From Cyrtodaria siliqua (lineage: Eukaryota > Mollusca > Bivalvia > Adapedonta > Hiatellidae), in contig JAWPHD010002634.1 of the NCBI GenBank assembly GCA_037043455.1, positions 62,001-126,000 on the forward strand: 64,000 bases of DNA, given 5' to 3'. Positions within the stretch are counted from its first letter, which is position 1; every line of letters starts with the position of its first letter. Below, one piece after another: positions 1 to 10,700 of this stretch. The translations under genes were made by a program, and so were the position numbers. Under the pieces are notes generated by a model that was not told the origin of the DNA, ran no database searches, and saw nothing but the letters and a program-made list of their open reading frames with translations.

Positions 1-76
1 ATATATTATTAAAGGGATACATGACAATCACTGACCATATATTATTAAAGGGATACACGACAATCACTGACTATAT
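1..76. repeat. 36-bp tandem repeat, two copies
   Basis: Two consecutive copies of a 36-bp unit beginning ATATATTATTAAAGGGATAC and ending in a GACAATCACTGAC word. They differ at one or two bases. The array runs off the left edge of the window, so its full length is unknown. Confidence 0.8.
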
Positions 77-358
77 TAATTTATATTCAGGCCAAAGAGA
101 AATCCCTAAAATAAATTATCAATTTATTCATAAATAATGTATTTAAACTATTCTAAATAATAACATTCCTGATGCGCTCCATTTAAAGAAATTTCAATTA
201 CGGTTTTATTTGAAGCAGAGGGGTAAATGGGTTTGTACTTGTCAGCCTGTCTTTGATTTCCACTCATTTTAGTCCGTTCTATACATTTCTTTTTCAGGCT
301 ACTTGATAGAGTGATGGAAGACAGAGATGGAGAAGTTGAAGTAAACCATCTTTATTAA

Positions 359-1312
359 ACCTTTGAATTTGAAGTGAAAGAATCTGGTTTATCTGTGGAT
401 TGTGGAAAGCGCGTGTTTATTGAACATATATTAAAACTATTCGCAAATGTGGTAAAAGAAAGAACAAGGCATGCTACAACAACAAGGACAGTCTACAAAG
501 GTATTGTTGTAAAGCCTATAAGAGCACAGATACCATCACATGTTTTTCACATAGAAGACGTAAAGAAATACCTACCACCAGATTTTGTTGTAAAAGACGA
601 GAATAAAGATAAAATAGTATGTGCTTTTGACAGTAATTACCACAGCAACGGTAACACTTTATATGAAACTGTGAGATTCTTAAGCAATGATGAATGGCAT
701 TTGGAGGTGAGTGGTGTACAGGTTGACTTGGCTAGTGTATATATTCTGAACAAATATAATCCAAACAAAGAAAGCATTGAAAATGTTTGTACTTCTGTAA
801 AGAAATTAAGGTTGTGTGAAGGCGTAACGTTAACCACCAACATTGTAGTGAGCAGATATCACATTATAGAAAAGTGGCAATCGAACCATGAAAAAGAGGA
901 AAGAAGAGTTAGGTCCATTGTGTGCAATAAAGTGGTTCAAGTGAATTCAGTGACCTCTGTTTGCAGAAAATGTCAAAAAATGACACTAGGACAAACACAG
1001 ACAGATATAAATTCTGAAAATGAAAAAACTTCAGAGCCAAAACGAGTACAACAAAATAAGCAAAATGTCACCAGAGAAGACATAAAAAAATTAATTCCCG
1101 ATGCAAATGAAGAGATGATTGAAACATTTTTAAGCCAGGCCCAAAATATTAGTAGGGACCCAAAAAGTAGAAGATGGAGCAAGAACATTATAGCTGTATG
1201 TCTGCAGTGGTACTGCAGAAGCCCACAGGCTTATGAAGCTTTTCGAGCCAGTCAATTTTTAATATTACCATCACCGACTATTCTTGTTCTCTATAAAAAT
1301 AAGGTAAAAAGA
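359..1312 (+). pseudogene. P-element/THAP9-type transposase, N-terminal and middle part, disrupted
   Basis: Open frame of about 318 codons after a TAA at 356-358; it has no good ATG near the start and is probably a 3' exon. A pyrimidine-rich acceptor (ends TTTCTTTTTCAG at 297) lies upstream, but the frame from it hits that TAA. The translated part shows a C-x2-C pair (VCRKCQKM) and a helical stretch ending in SRRWSKNIIAVCLQWYCRSP and LPSPTILVLYKN, the segment that precedes the RNase H-like catalytic core in P-element and THAP9 transposases. No THAP zinc finger is visible; it would lie in an upstream exon outside the window. The reading frame is cut at about 1312 by a retroelement and resumes at 4070. 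Such proteins bind and cut transposon ends in the nucleus. Family assignment is from motif memory. The frame has few lesions, suggesting a young copy. Confidence 0.75.
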
Positions 1313-1675
1313 AATATAAAAAGATCGGACAGGGAAAGTAGCATTCAAGGAGGACAGTCAACCACAAAACACAGAAACAAACATAGAAACATACAAACAA
1401 GAAGGCAAAAGTTATAATAAAAGTAAACGACATCCAAACACAAAAGGGTTGACAATAGGGCTACCGCCTTGGAACGGTCAGTGGCAAAGTAGGCCACTGG
1501 GGGTTTAAACCGGTCCTAGGGTGCACCAAACCTCACACTTACCCTACTGTCAACCCATTAAAACAGGACAGTGTAAATAAAGAAATCCCCGCCATGATCT
1601 AATCTCTAACCAACAAGGCAGCATCAATAGGCAATATAAGTCAAACACAAATATGCTCGTGTAAATATAATACAA
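1313..1675 (-). mobile_element. Retroelement R, copy a, 3' untranslated half
   Basis: This stretch matches 24011-24370 and, inverted, 44560-44775. Read on the minus strand it is the 3' untranslated region of retroelement R, including the words GGTTTAAACCCCCAGTGGCC and TTTGCCACTGACCGTTCC. It carries no coding frame. It sits directly against the broken end of the P-type transposase frame. The rest of this copy is at 3692-4069, separated by a later insertion. No clear target duplication was found. Confidence 0.75.
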
Positions 1676-1854
1676 ACAAGAGGCCCAAGAGGGCCTGTGG
1701 ACGCTCTACTGGCTAATATGGCTCTTATGACATCAATGAAGCGAGTGACTAGCGTCTTAAAGAGGCAAACTATAGCATTTTTGACTATATCAAGAGCAGT
1801 AACTCTGTGATTACTGGTCCGATCTGGCTGGTTTTCCAAGTTGGCCAGTAGAGA

Positions 1855-2100
1855 TAATAAAAATATAAAAATAAAAAAAAAAAAAAAATAAAAAAAAAAA
1901 TAAAAAAAAAAAATAAAAATTTAAAAAAAAAAAAAATAAATAAAATTAAAAAAAAATAAAATAAAAAAATATCTATAAAATAAAAAATTAAAAAAAAAAA
2001 AAAATCAAAAAAAATAATTTAAAAACAAAAATATGAAAAAAAAAATAATAAAAAGAAAAGAAAATAAAAAAATAAAAAATAAAAAAAATAAAAAATTTAA
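1855..2100. repeat. A-rich low-complexity tract
   Basis: About 245 bp made almost only of A runs broken by single T bases, with rare G or C. It lies inside the nested repeat and separates its left end from the higher-order repeat. Confidence 0.9.
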
Positions 2101-2111
2101 AACAAGTATTG

Positions 2112-3598
2112 ATGTAAAACTGTGACCCCCGGGGCGGGGCCAGATGTGACCCCAGGGTCAGCATTTGAAAAAAATTGGTAAAGGACCATAAGCTTATAGC
2201 AACAGCAAAATATTAAACCTCTGGCTCTTGCAGTTTCAGAGAAGAAGATTTTAAGTTTTTCCCTATACATGTCTATGTAAAACATGTGACCCTTGGGGCG
2301 TGACCAAATGTGACCCCAGGGTCACCATTTGAACAAACTTGGTAAAGGACCATAAGCTTATAATAATTGTAAAATATCAAACCTCTGGCTCTTGTAGTTT
2401 CCGAGAAGAAGATTTTTTAAAAAAAAATCCTATATAAGTCTATGTAAAACTGTGACCCTCGGGGCGGGGAAAAATTTGACCCCAGGGTCACCATTTGAAC
2501 AAACTTAGTAGAGGACCATAAGCTGATGCTACATGTAATACATGAGAGCTCTGTGCCTTGTGGTTTCAGAGAAGAAGATTTTTTAAACTTTTTTCCTATA
2601 TGTCTATATGAAAAACATGCAAAACCTCAATATACAAACTTTGGACCCCCGAGGCACGGCTATTTTTGACCCCGGGGACTTTATTTGAACAAACTTGATA
2701 GTCTAGGCGTTGACGATCATTTTAAAAGAAAAATGTTGAAATCTGTCAAGCTGTTCTGGAGAAGAAGATTTTTTAAGGTTTCGACTATATATGGTAATGG
2801 CAGCCATCTTGGATGTAGTGCTGACCTAATTTTAACAAATCTAAAAAGCATTCATCTAAGGATCATCCATTTGAAGTTTGGTCAAAATTAGCCAAGCGGT
2901 TTCTGACGAGAAGTCGTTTGAAGAATTCCCTAAACATGTCTATGTAAAACATGTGACCCTTGGGGCGGGGCCAAATGTGACCCTAAGGTCACCATTTGAA
3001 CAAACTTGGTAAAGGACCATAAGCTTATAGTAAATGCAAAATATCAAACCTCTGGCTGTTGTAGTTTCCGAGAAGAAGATTTAAAAAAAAAAATCCTATA
3101 TAAGTCTATGTAAAACTGTGACCCTCGGGGCGGGGAAAAATTTGACCCGAGGGTCACCATTTGAACAAACTGAGTAGAGGACCATAAGCTGATGCTACAT
3201 GTAATACATGAGCGCTCTGTGCCTTGTGGTTTCAGAGAAGAAGATTTTTTAAAGTTTTTTCCTATATGTCTGTATGAAAAACATGCAAAACCTCAATATA
3301 CAAACTTTGGACCCCCGGGGCACGGCCATTTTTAACCCCGAGGACTTTATTTGAACAATCTTGATAGTCTAGCCGTTGGCGATCATTTTAAAAGAAAAAC
3401 TGTTGAAATCTGTCCAGCGGTTCTGGAGAAGAAGATTTTTTAAGGTTTCGACTATATATGGTAATGGCAGCCATCTTGGATGTAGCGTTGACCTAATTTT
3501 AACAAATCTAAAAAGCATTCATCTAAGGATCATCTATGTGAAGTTTGGTCAAAATTAGCCAAGCGGTTTCTGAGGAGAAGTCGTTTGAAGAAAAGTTA
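2112..3598. repeat. Higher-order repeat: ~170-bp subunits in a ~665-bp unit
   Basis: Subunits of about 170 bp each start with a TGTGACCC..GGGGCGGGG-type word, pass through CATTTGAACAAACTTGGTA and AGGACCATAAGC, and end with GAGAAGAAGATTTTTTA. Four diverged subunits form a unit starting near 2272 (TCTATGTAAAACATGTGACC). The same unit recurs from about 2939 to 3598 at clearly higher identity than the subunits show to one another. The last subunit carries GGTAATGGCAGCCATCTTGG. Confidence 0.85.
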
Positions 3599-3691
3599 AC
3601 GGACGGACGACGGACGGACGACGGACGACGGAAGACGGACAACACACCATCCCATAAGCTCTGCTGGCCCTTGGCCAGTAGAGCTAAAAAC

Positions 3692-4069
3692 CAATAGCCT
3701 AGAAAGCCACAATGAAGGTACTCAATGACTTGGTAGAAGCCAGAGCAGTAAGAGAATAAACCATTAAGGGCACGACAAGAAAGATCATGGACAAACATCA
3801 AACGCCACCGTCCCAATGGGCTTTAGGTAGGCGTCATCATAGGGTCCACAGCCTGTCCGGTCATCGTACAATTAAAGAGGAAAGCATAGTGGCGAACTGT
3901 TAAAGGGTCCACCACCAAGCATGCAGTACGTTGCAAAATGATAGGGTCATAACCTCTTTTGATAAATTTTTTAACAAGTTTAACAAAGATAGTATGAAAG
4001 TGTTCATGACCAAGAATCTTACGAAGTTTATAAATCACATCACCGTAGAAGTCAGGTTGTGATAGTCCT
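3692..4069 (-). pseudogene. Retroelement R, copy a, C-terminal end of reverse transcriptase ORF
   Basis: Minus-strand frame from about 4069 to 3825 gives GLSQPDFYGD, then YKLRKILGHEHFHTIFVKLV, ACLVVDPLTVRHYAFLFNCT and a stop after MMTPT. These motifs belong to the C-terminal end of a reverse-transcriptase ORF widespread in marine invertebrates (compare copy d at 57235-58330, which still shows the RT core). The copy is 5'-truncated at 4069, exactly where the P-type transposase frame resumes, as expected for target-primed reverse transcription. The remaining 3' untranslated part is 1313-1675. I cannot assign the RT clade. Confidence 0.7.
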
Positions 4070-5047
4070 TAAACATGAAGTCGGATTTGATGAAAATGTG
4101 TTCATGTGGATGCATCAGGAGGCACTTAGAAAAAACCTTCCAGATGAGGCGTGGGTAGGTGGTATTATAATTGATGAAATGTCAATTCAGTCTGACATCC
4201 AAGTATGTAAAAGTGGGAATGTTGTGGAAATAGCTGGTCTTCTGGATGTTGGTGAAGAAGGGAACCTTACACATGTTATGAGAACAGGAAAAAACGAGAA
4301 GAGTCTAGGCACACATGCCCTACACCTGGTTTTTCTTGGTATAACTGGATTCCGTTTCCCATTTGCCCATTTCGTCACAGATGGCATACAAGCACCAGAA
4401 TTATATCCGCTGTTTTGGGGGGCAGTTTATAACCTCCAGATGTATGGCTTTAATACTGTGTACACTTGTATGGATGGAGCTCAATCCAACAGAACTTTTA
4501 TGAAATACAATATCGGCGAAAACTCGACAACGTTTAAAACTCTATGCCCATGCAAATTTCTAGAGATGATTTTCATGATGGACATATGGCATGTAATAAA
4601 GAAGATAAGGAATAATGTTATAAAACGTGGAATCAAACAAAACTGTACAAGAACACTAACATTGCCATCTTCAGACACAATCCAGTGGCAAATGTTCATA
4701 GACAGTTACCAGCGGGACAAAAACAACGCTCTCCAAATACACAGAAGGCTCACGAATGAACATATGTTCCCGTCAAGTCAGGCCAAAATGCGTAACCACC
4801 TGGCTGAAGAGGCATTGGGCTCTGATATGCTTCACTTAATGATGCAATATCAGAGCTTTCTTGGTTCAAAAGGTGCAGTGCTGAATGGAGTCATTGAGTT
4901 TTTGAGGAACACATCAAAACTCATTGACATTTTCAAAGACATGAGGCCTGTGAAATCAGTAGCAGATCCAAGGCTCAATGAACTTAAGACTGTCAGTGAC
5001 TGGTTCTCCAACTGGAAAATGTCCATCGAGAACGACACCAGCATTCC
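4070..5047 (+). pseudogene. P-element/THAP9-type transposase, catalytic part
   Basis: About 326 codons continuing the frame interrupted at 1312. They start LKHEVGFDENVFMWMHQEAL and then GGIIIDEMSIQ, the RNase H-like strand with the first catalytic aspartate candidate in P-type transposases. About 100 residues on is CMDGAQSNRTF (second aspartate candidate), and then DIWHVIKKIRNNV, matching the D-x2-H-x2-K-x2-RN signature that starts the family's nucleotide-binding insertion. The frame ends with a TAA at 5049-5051 just before an A8 run. Homology clearly continues in the next frame, so a one-base indel has broken it. The enzyme would act on DNA in the nucleus. The copy cannot make a full protein because of the nested insertion and this frameshift. 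Confidence 0.8.
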
Positions 5048-5394
5048 TTAAAAAAAAGGGAAAACACTTGATGTCATACCAGTGCCACGATGCCATTCAA
5101 TCTTGCATCATTGGTTTCATCCAGCTTTGCAAGATGTTGTTAGTGAAACCAAACAACACCGTCTTCATAACACCAGCGCTTGTGAATTCTGATGTTATTG
5201 AAAACACGTTCAACCAAAAACGGTCTACTTACAATGGAGCCAATTCAAATCCGAATGCTCTACAATACAGACGAACTTTAAACAGTATTATACTAGGAAA
5301 AAATATTGTTTCTAGAAAGGCCAATGCTGGAAAAGAAATGGACCAATCAGCGATCAGCGAGCTGCATAAGTACTTCCGGGTCAACAAATTGTGA
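5048..5394 (+). pseudogene. P-element/THAP9-type transposase, C-terminal part after frameshift
   Basis: The +1 frame continues across the A8G3 run at 5049-5059 as KKKGKHLMSYQCHDAIQSC, then NSDVIENTFNQKRSTYNGA and NPNALQYRRTLNSIILG, ending at a TGA at 5392-5394. The 'DV-EN-F-x2-R...NP..QY..T.NSI' pattern is the usual C-terminal end of P-element and THAP9 transposases and holds the last acidic catalytic candidate (E in VIEN). An alternative reading, a separate small gene, is unlikely because the motif order matches the family exactly. Confidence 0.78.
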
Positions 5395-6700
5395 TGGCTT
5401 GCTGTTAATCTTTCAAAAATTCACGAAAAACGTTCGCGGATTGTGGCCTCTGTGATTTAGCCTGGATGTTGTTTTAACCGGTAAGTTTAAAGAAACGTTT
5501 GATACGATACACGTACATTGCCTTTCGGCCTGGGGACGCGCTGAATATGTGTATTCAGTGGTGACTGGGGTACCGGTAATTCTGGATCAGATCGTGTCTT
5601 ACCTGGGGAAATTTCACATTTCGTTGTTCGGTGTCGAAAGACACAATGATACTGAAATAAATGTATGTGTTGGCTGTCTAGATTTATATGTTCCGTACAA
5701 TTTAAGATATTGAACTTGAAAATCGGTCCAAAAATGTGCCTGTAGTAGACACAAATCGGCGCTGCATTGGTTTTGAACGGTGGTTTTCCCCTCGAATATT
5801 TGTACCTTTATATAGTATAGTAATATAGATTTTTTTTAATTTGTGTTTTTAATGTTTGATTAGTATTTAAGTGTAAGTCTAAGCTACTCCCCGAATACCT
5901 GTGGTTTCTGTTATTGATTTTCAGTTTTGCTTATTTAGCTTGTAGCCGCCATTTTGAATATTGTGTGTTTTGAGTGACAAAAAAGGGTGACCATCTTTCA
6001 AAACGGTCTCAAAAAATGATGAGTCATGAATTTTGCCGATATTTTCAGAAAAGGTAGTAGAGGTACTGATCTATCAGTCCTGTTAATATAAGCCAAATTG
6101 GTGACTACCCATTTTTTGTGACCGTTTTGAGAAATCGGCAATTTTGCAGTTTCAAAAAACTCAAAAATTCCGATCTTCACATTTGAACAGCGATTTAGGC
6201 TATGCAAAATATGCCAATAGTAGTCAAAACGAAAACTATGGGGATGTTTAACGTATAAACTTACTTTATTCATTGTCTGTGTTGTTTTTGCATTCAAAAT
6301 TGGCTTAAGCTAACGTTTTTTAAAAGACAACTGCAATTTCCGCGTAACTGCACGTGAGTGCAAATTGGGACTACTTTGTGTCAAAACACTTGAAATTCAA
6401 AAGTGAGTTATGCGGTGTGTGCGCGTGAAAAGCTTCAGCTGCTGCTGCACTGTTAATATCTATATTTATTACATTTCTATGATTGAAAGATCGGGATTTC
6501 TCAGTGCAAGAATAGTCATAATCGCTAATTATTAATAACTAACTCAGAACACAATAATAACTAGCGTTGCTAACTCAGAACACAATAATAACTAAAGTTG
6601 CGACTTTGAGGCGTGACGTCAACAAAGTGTTGCTGACGTCGACGTCATCCGCCGATAACATTCAATAAAGCGAATATTTGTTTGAAAAACGTAATTTAAA
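5395..6700. other. Non-coding stretch downstream of the transposase
   Basis: I see no convincing gene. A 99-codon minus-strand open frame at 5998-6297 has no recognised motif. Around 6541-6600 a 29-bp word (AACTCAGAACACAATAATAA) occurs twice in tandem. Two TGACGTC words sit at 6616 and 6637. The 3' terminus of the P-type element should lie here, but I could not identify a terminal inverted repeat. Confidence 0.5.
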
Positions 6701-6712
6701 ATGTAATAAATA

Positions 6713-6873
6713 GATCATTTAACTTCTGGGATCAATTATTGGGCAATCCTTCACTTGATGGTAGACGTGCTTTGTTCTTTCACTCACTTGCGTGCGCTCG
6801 TTCATGAAAAGAACCACAAGTCTACCACTCGTGAAGGATTTCCCTATAATCGATCCCAGCAGTTAAATAGTCT
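6713..6873. repeat. Imperfect inverted repeat (hairpin), about 160 bp
   Basis: The left arm TTTAACTTCTGGGATCAATT..AATCCTTCAC and the right arm read as reverse complement TTTAACTGCTGGGATCGATT..AATCCTTCAC pair over roughly 60-70 bp with a few mismatches. They meet near CACTTGCGTGCGCTCG. This resembles a solo palindromic MITE. No coding capacity. Confidence 0.7.
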
Positions 6874-7325
6874 TTATATGTCCAATGTGTATAACTGGTA
6901 CAATATGGTGCTTCTGAAAGTCTAGCTAATAGTTCTCATACAGTGATTGTTTTCATATCGGTTAATATCTATATACATGTATGCCCAGTTTGTAAAACTG
7001 GTACAATATGGTGCTTATGATAGTCTAGCTGGCAGTTCTCATAGAGTGATTTTGTTCATATTGGTTAATATCTACATTCATGTGTGCCCAGTGTGTAAAA
7101 CTGGTACAATATGGTGCTTCTGACAGTCTAGCTGGCAGTTCTCATAGAGTGATTTTGTTCATATTGGTTAATGTCTGCATATGTCCAGTGTGTATAACTG
7201 CTACCATATGGCGCTTCTGATAGTCTAGCTGACAGTTCTCATAGAGTGATTGTGTTCATATTGGTTAATATATATATATGCCCAGTGTGTATAACTGGTA
7301 CTATATGGCACTTCTGATAGTCTAG
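6874..7325. repeat. 97-103-bp tandem repeat, about 4.5 copies
   Basis: The word TAACTGGTACAATATGG followed by TCTAGCTGGCAGTTCTCATA and GTTCATATTGGTTAATA recurs with starts near 6891, 6994, 7097, 7194 and 7291, giving periods of 103, 103, 97 and 97 bp. The sequence between 7326 and 7776 has no feature I can name. Confidence 0.85.
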
Positions 7326-7776
7326 CCTGGGCCTCCTCTGGGATTCGCAAATGGAGCTAAATGAGACAAAATAATAAAAGTGGCGATAAAACAAATAACT
7401 TTGGCGAATGTGATTGGCGAAAGAAATATCCAATGTCAGTCATGAATGTTGGTTATTACTTTCCAATCGCGTCATACCCCTTAATTTTCACCATTATAAA
7501 TGCTTAATAACTCTGCCAAAATGAGCACCTCTTATTTCCAGAAGGCAACACTTGTCCATGATGAGGTGTGAAATACACACACTTGTTGTCAAGACACACA
7601 TTTGGTGTCGAGTATATGTTAGGCTTTAATAATAACTGACAGGATAAAATAAACCAGTGATCAATATAATTCTAGATAAGATTTGGAATAAATGTACAGT
7701 ATTTATTTCGAAACAGAAATACCTGCAGATTAATCAGTAAGTAAAATATTTTTTAAAATATAATTTTATGATTATA

Positions 7777-10700
7777 ATTCTTAAGACACATTCTCTCTGC
7801 TCTAGTTATTATACGGTAATTCTTAAGACATAGTCTCTCTGGTCTATTATACGGTAATTCTTAAGACACATTCTCTCTGCTCTAGTTATTATACGGTAAT
7901 TCTTAAGACATAGTCTCTCTGCTCTAGTTATTATACGGTAATTCTAAAGACATAGTCTCTCTGGTCTAGTTATTATACGGTAATTCTTAACACACATTCT
8001 CTCTGCTATATTAATTATACGGTAATTCTTAAGACATAGTCTTCTGCTCTAATTAGTATACGTTATTCGTAAAAGACATGGTCAAGTTGTTATACGGTAT
8101 TTCTTAAGACATAGTCTCTCTGGTCTAGTTATTATACGGTAAATCTTAAGACATAGTCTCTCTGCTCTAGTTATTATACGGTAATGCTTAAGAAATAGTC
8201 TATCTGGTCTAGTTGTTATACGGAAATTCTTAAGACATAGTCTCTCTGGTCTAGTTATAATACTGTAATTCTAAAGACATAGTCTCTCTGGTAGAGTTAT
8301 TATACGGTAATTCTTAAGACACATTCTCTCTGATGTAGTTATTATACGGAAATTCTTCAGACATAATCTTCTGCTCTAATTATTATACGGTATTCGTATA
8401 AGACATAGTCTTTCTGGTCTAGTTGTTATACGGTAATTCTTAAGACATAGTCTCTCTGGTCTAGTTATTATACGGTAATTCTAAAGACATAGTCTCTCTG
8501 GTCTAGTTATTATACGGTAATTCTTAAGACACATTCTCTATGCTATAGTTATTATACGGTAATTCTTAAGACATAGTCTCTCTGGTCTAGTTATTATATG
8601 GTAATTCTAAAGACATAGACTCTCTGGTCTAGTTATTATACGGTAATTCTTAAGACATAGTCTTCTGCTCTAATTATTATACGGTATTCGTATAAGACAT
8701 GGTCAATCTGGTGTAGTTGTTATACGGTATTTCTTAAGACATAGTATCTCTGGTCTAGTTATTATACGGTAATTATTAAGACATAGTCTCTCTGCTCTAG
8801 TTATTATACGGTAATGCTTAAGACATAGTCTCTCTGGTCTAGTTGTTATATGGAAATTCTTATAACATAGTCTCTCTGGTATAGTTATTATACTGTAATT
8901 CTAAAGACATAGTCTCTATGGTCTAGTTACTATACGGTAATTCTTAAGACACATTCTCTCTGCTATAGTTATTATACGGTAATTCTTAAGACACATTCTC
9001 TCTGCTCTAGTTATTATACGGTAATTCTTAAGACATAGTCTCTCTGCTCTAGTTATTATACGGTAATTCTAAAGACATAGTCTCTCTGGTCTAGTTATTA
9101 TACGGTAATTCTTAAGACACATTCTCTCTGCTATATTAATTATACGGTAATTCTTAAGACATGGTCTTCTGCTCTAATTAGTAAACGTTATTCGTATAAG
9201 ACATGGTCTATCTGGTCTAGTTGTTATACGGTATTTCTTAAGACATAGTCTCTCTGGTCTAGTTATTATACGGTAAATCTTAAGACATAGTCTCTCTGCT
9301 CTAGTTATTATACGGTAATGCTTAAGACATAGTCTCTCTGGTCTTGTTGTTATATGGAAATTCTTAAGACATAGTCTCTCTGGTCTAGTTATTATACGGT
9401 AATTTTTAAGACATAGTCTCTCTGGTCTAGTTATTATGCGGTAATTCTAAAGACACATTCTCTCTGGTCTAGTTAGTATACGGTAATTGTTAAGACATAG
9501 TCTCTCTGGTCTAGTTATTATACGGTAATTCTTAAGACATAGTCTCTCTGCTCTAGTTATTATACGGTAATGCTTAAGACATAGTCTATCTGGTCTAGTT
9601 GTTATACGGAAATTCTTAAGACATAGTCTCTCTGGTCTAGTTATTATACTGTAATTCTAAAGACATAGTCTCTCTGGTATATTTATTATACGGTAATTCT
9701 TAAGACACATTCTCTCTGATATAGTTATTATACGGAAATTCTTAAGACATAATCTTCTGCTCTAATTATTATACGGTATTCGTATAAGACATAGTCTTTC
9801 TGGTCTAGTTGTTATACGGTAATTCTTAAGACATAGTCTCTCTGGTCTAGTTATTATACGGTAATTATAAAGACATAGTCTCTCTGGTCTAGTTATTATA
9901 CGGTAATTCTTAAGACACATTCTCTCTGCTATAGTTATTATACGGTAATTCTTAAGACATAGTCTCTCTGGTCTAGTTAGTATACGGTAATTCTTAAGAC
10001 ACAGTCTCTCTGCTCTAGTTATTATACGGTAACGCTTAAGACATAGTCTCTCTGGTCTAGTCATTATACGGAAATTCTTAAGACATAGTCTCTCTGGTCT
10101 AGTTAATATACGGTATTTCTTAAGACATTGTCTTTCTGGTCTAGTTATTATACAGTAATTCTTAAGACATAGTCTCTCTGCTCTAGTTATTATACGGTAA
10201 TGCTTAAGACATAGTCTCTCTGATATAAGTATTATACGGAAATTTTTAAGACATAGTCTTCTGCTCTAATTACTATACGGTAGTCGTATAAGACATAGTC
10301 TCTCTTGTCTAGCTTTTATACGGTATTTCTTAAGACATAGTCTCTCTGGTCTAGTTGTTATACGGTAATTCTTAAGACATAGTCTCTCTGCTCTAGTTAT
10401 TATACGGTAATGCTTAAGACATATTCTCTCCAGTCTAGTTGTTATACGGAAATTCTTAAGACATAGTCTCTCTGGTCTAGTTATTATACAGTAATTCTAA
10501 AGACATAGTCTCTCTGGTCTAGTTATTATACGGTAATTCTTAAGACACATTCTCTCTGATATAGTCATTATACGGTATTCGTATAAGACATATTCTCTCT
10601 GGTGTAGTTGTTATACGGTATTTCTTAAGACATAGTCTCTCTGGTCTAGTTATTATATGGTATTCGTATAAGATATATTCTCTCTGGGGTAGTTGTTATA

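Larger units (their letters stand above)
1676..3690. repeat. Dispersed mollusc-type repeat nested inside retroelement R
   Basis: Comparison with the uninterrupted R copy at 24358-24400 shows that everything between about 1676 and 3690 is extra sequence. The left edge reads AAGAGGCCCAAGAGGGCCTG and the right edge CCTTGGCCAGTAGAGC. Inside are an A-rich tract (1855-2100), a higher-order repeat (2112-3598) and a run of CGGACGGACGACGG words (3600-3645). No protein-coding frame is convincing; the short open frames at 2685 and 3376 are the two copies of the internal repeat. Confidence 0.75.

Noticed and set aside
5998..6297. 99-codon minus-strand frame after the transposase
   Set aside because: No motif, no splice or promoter signal, no second copy in the window to show constraint; left as unsupported.
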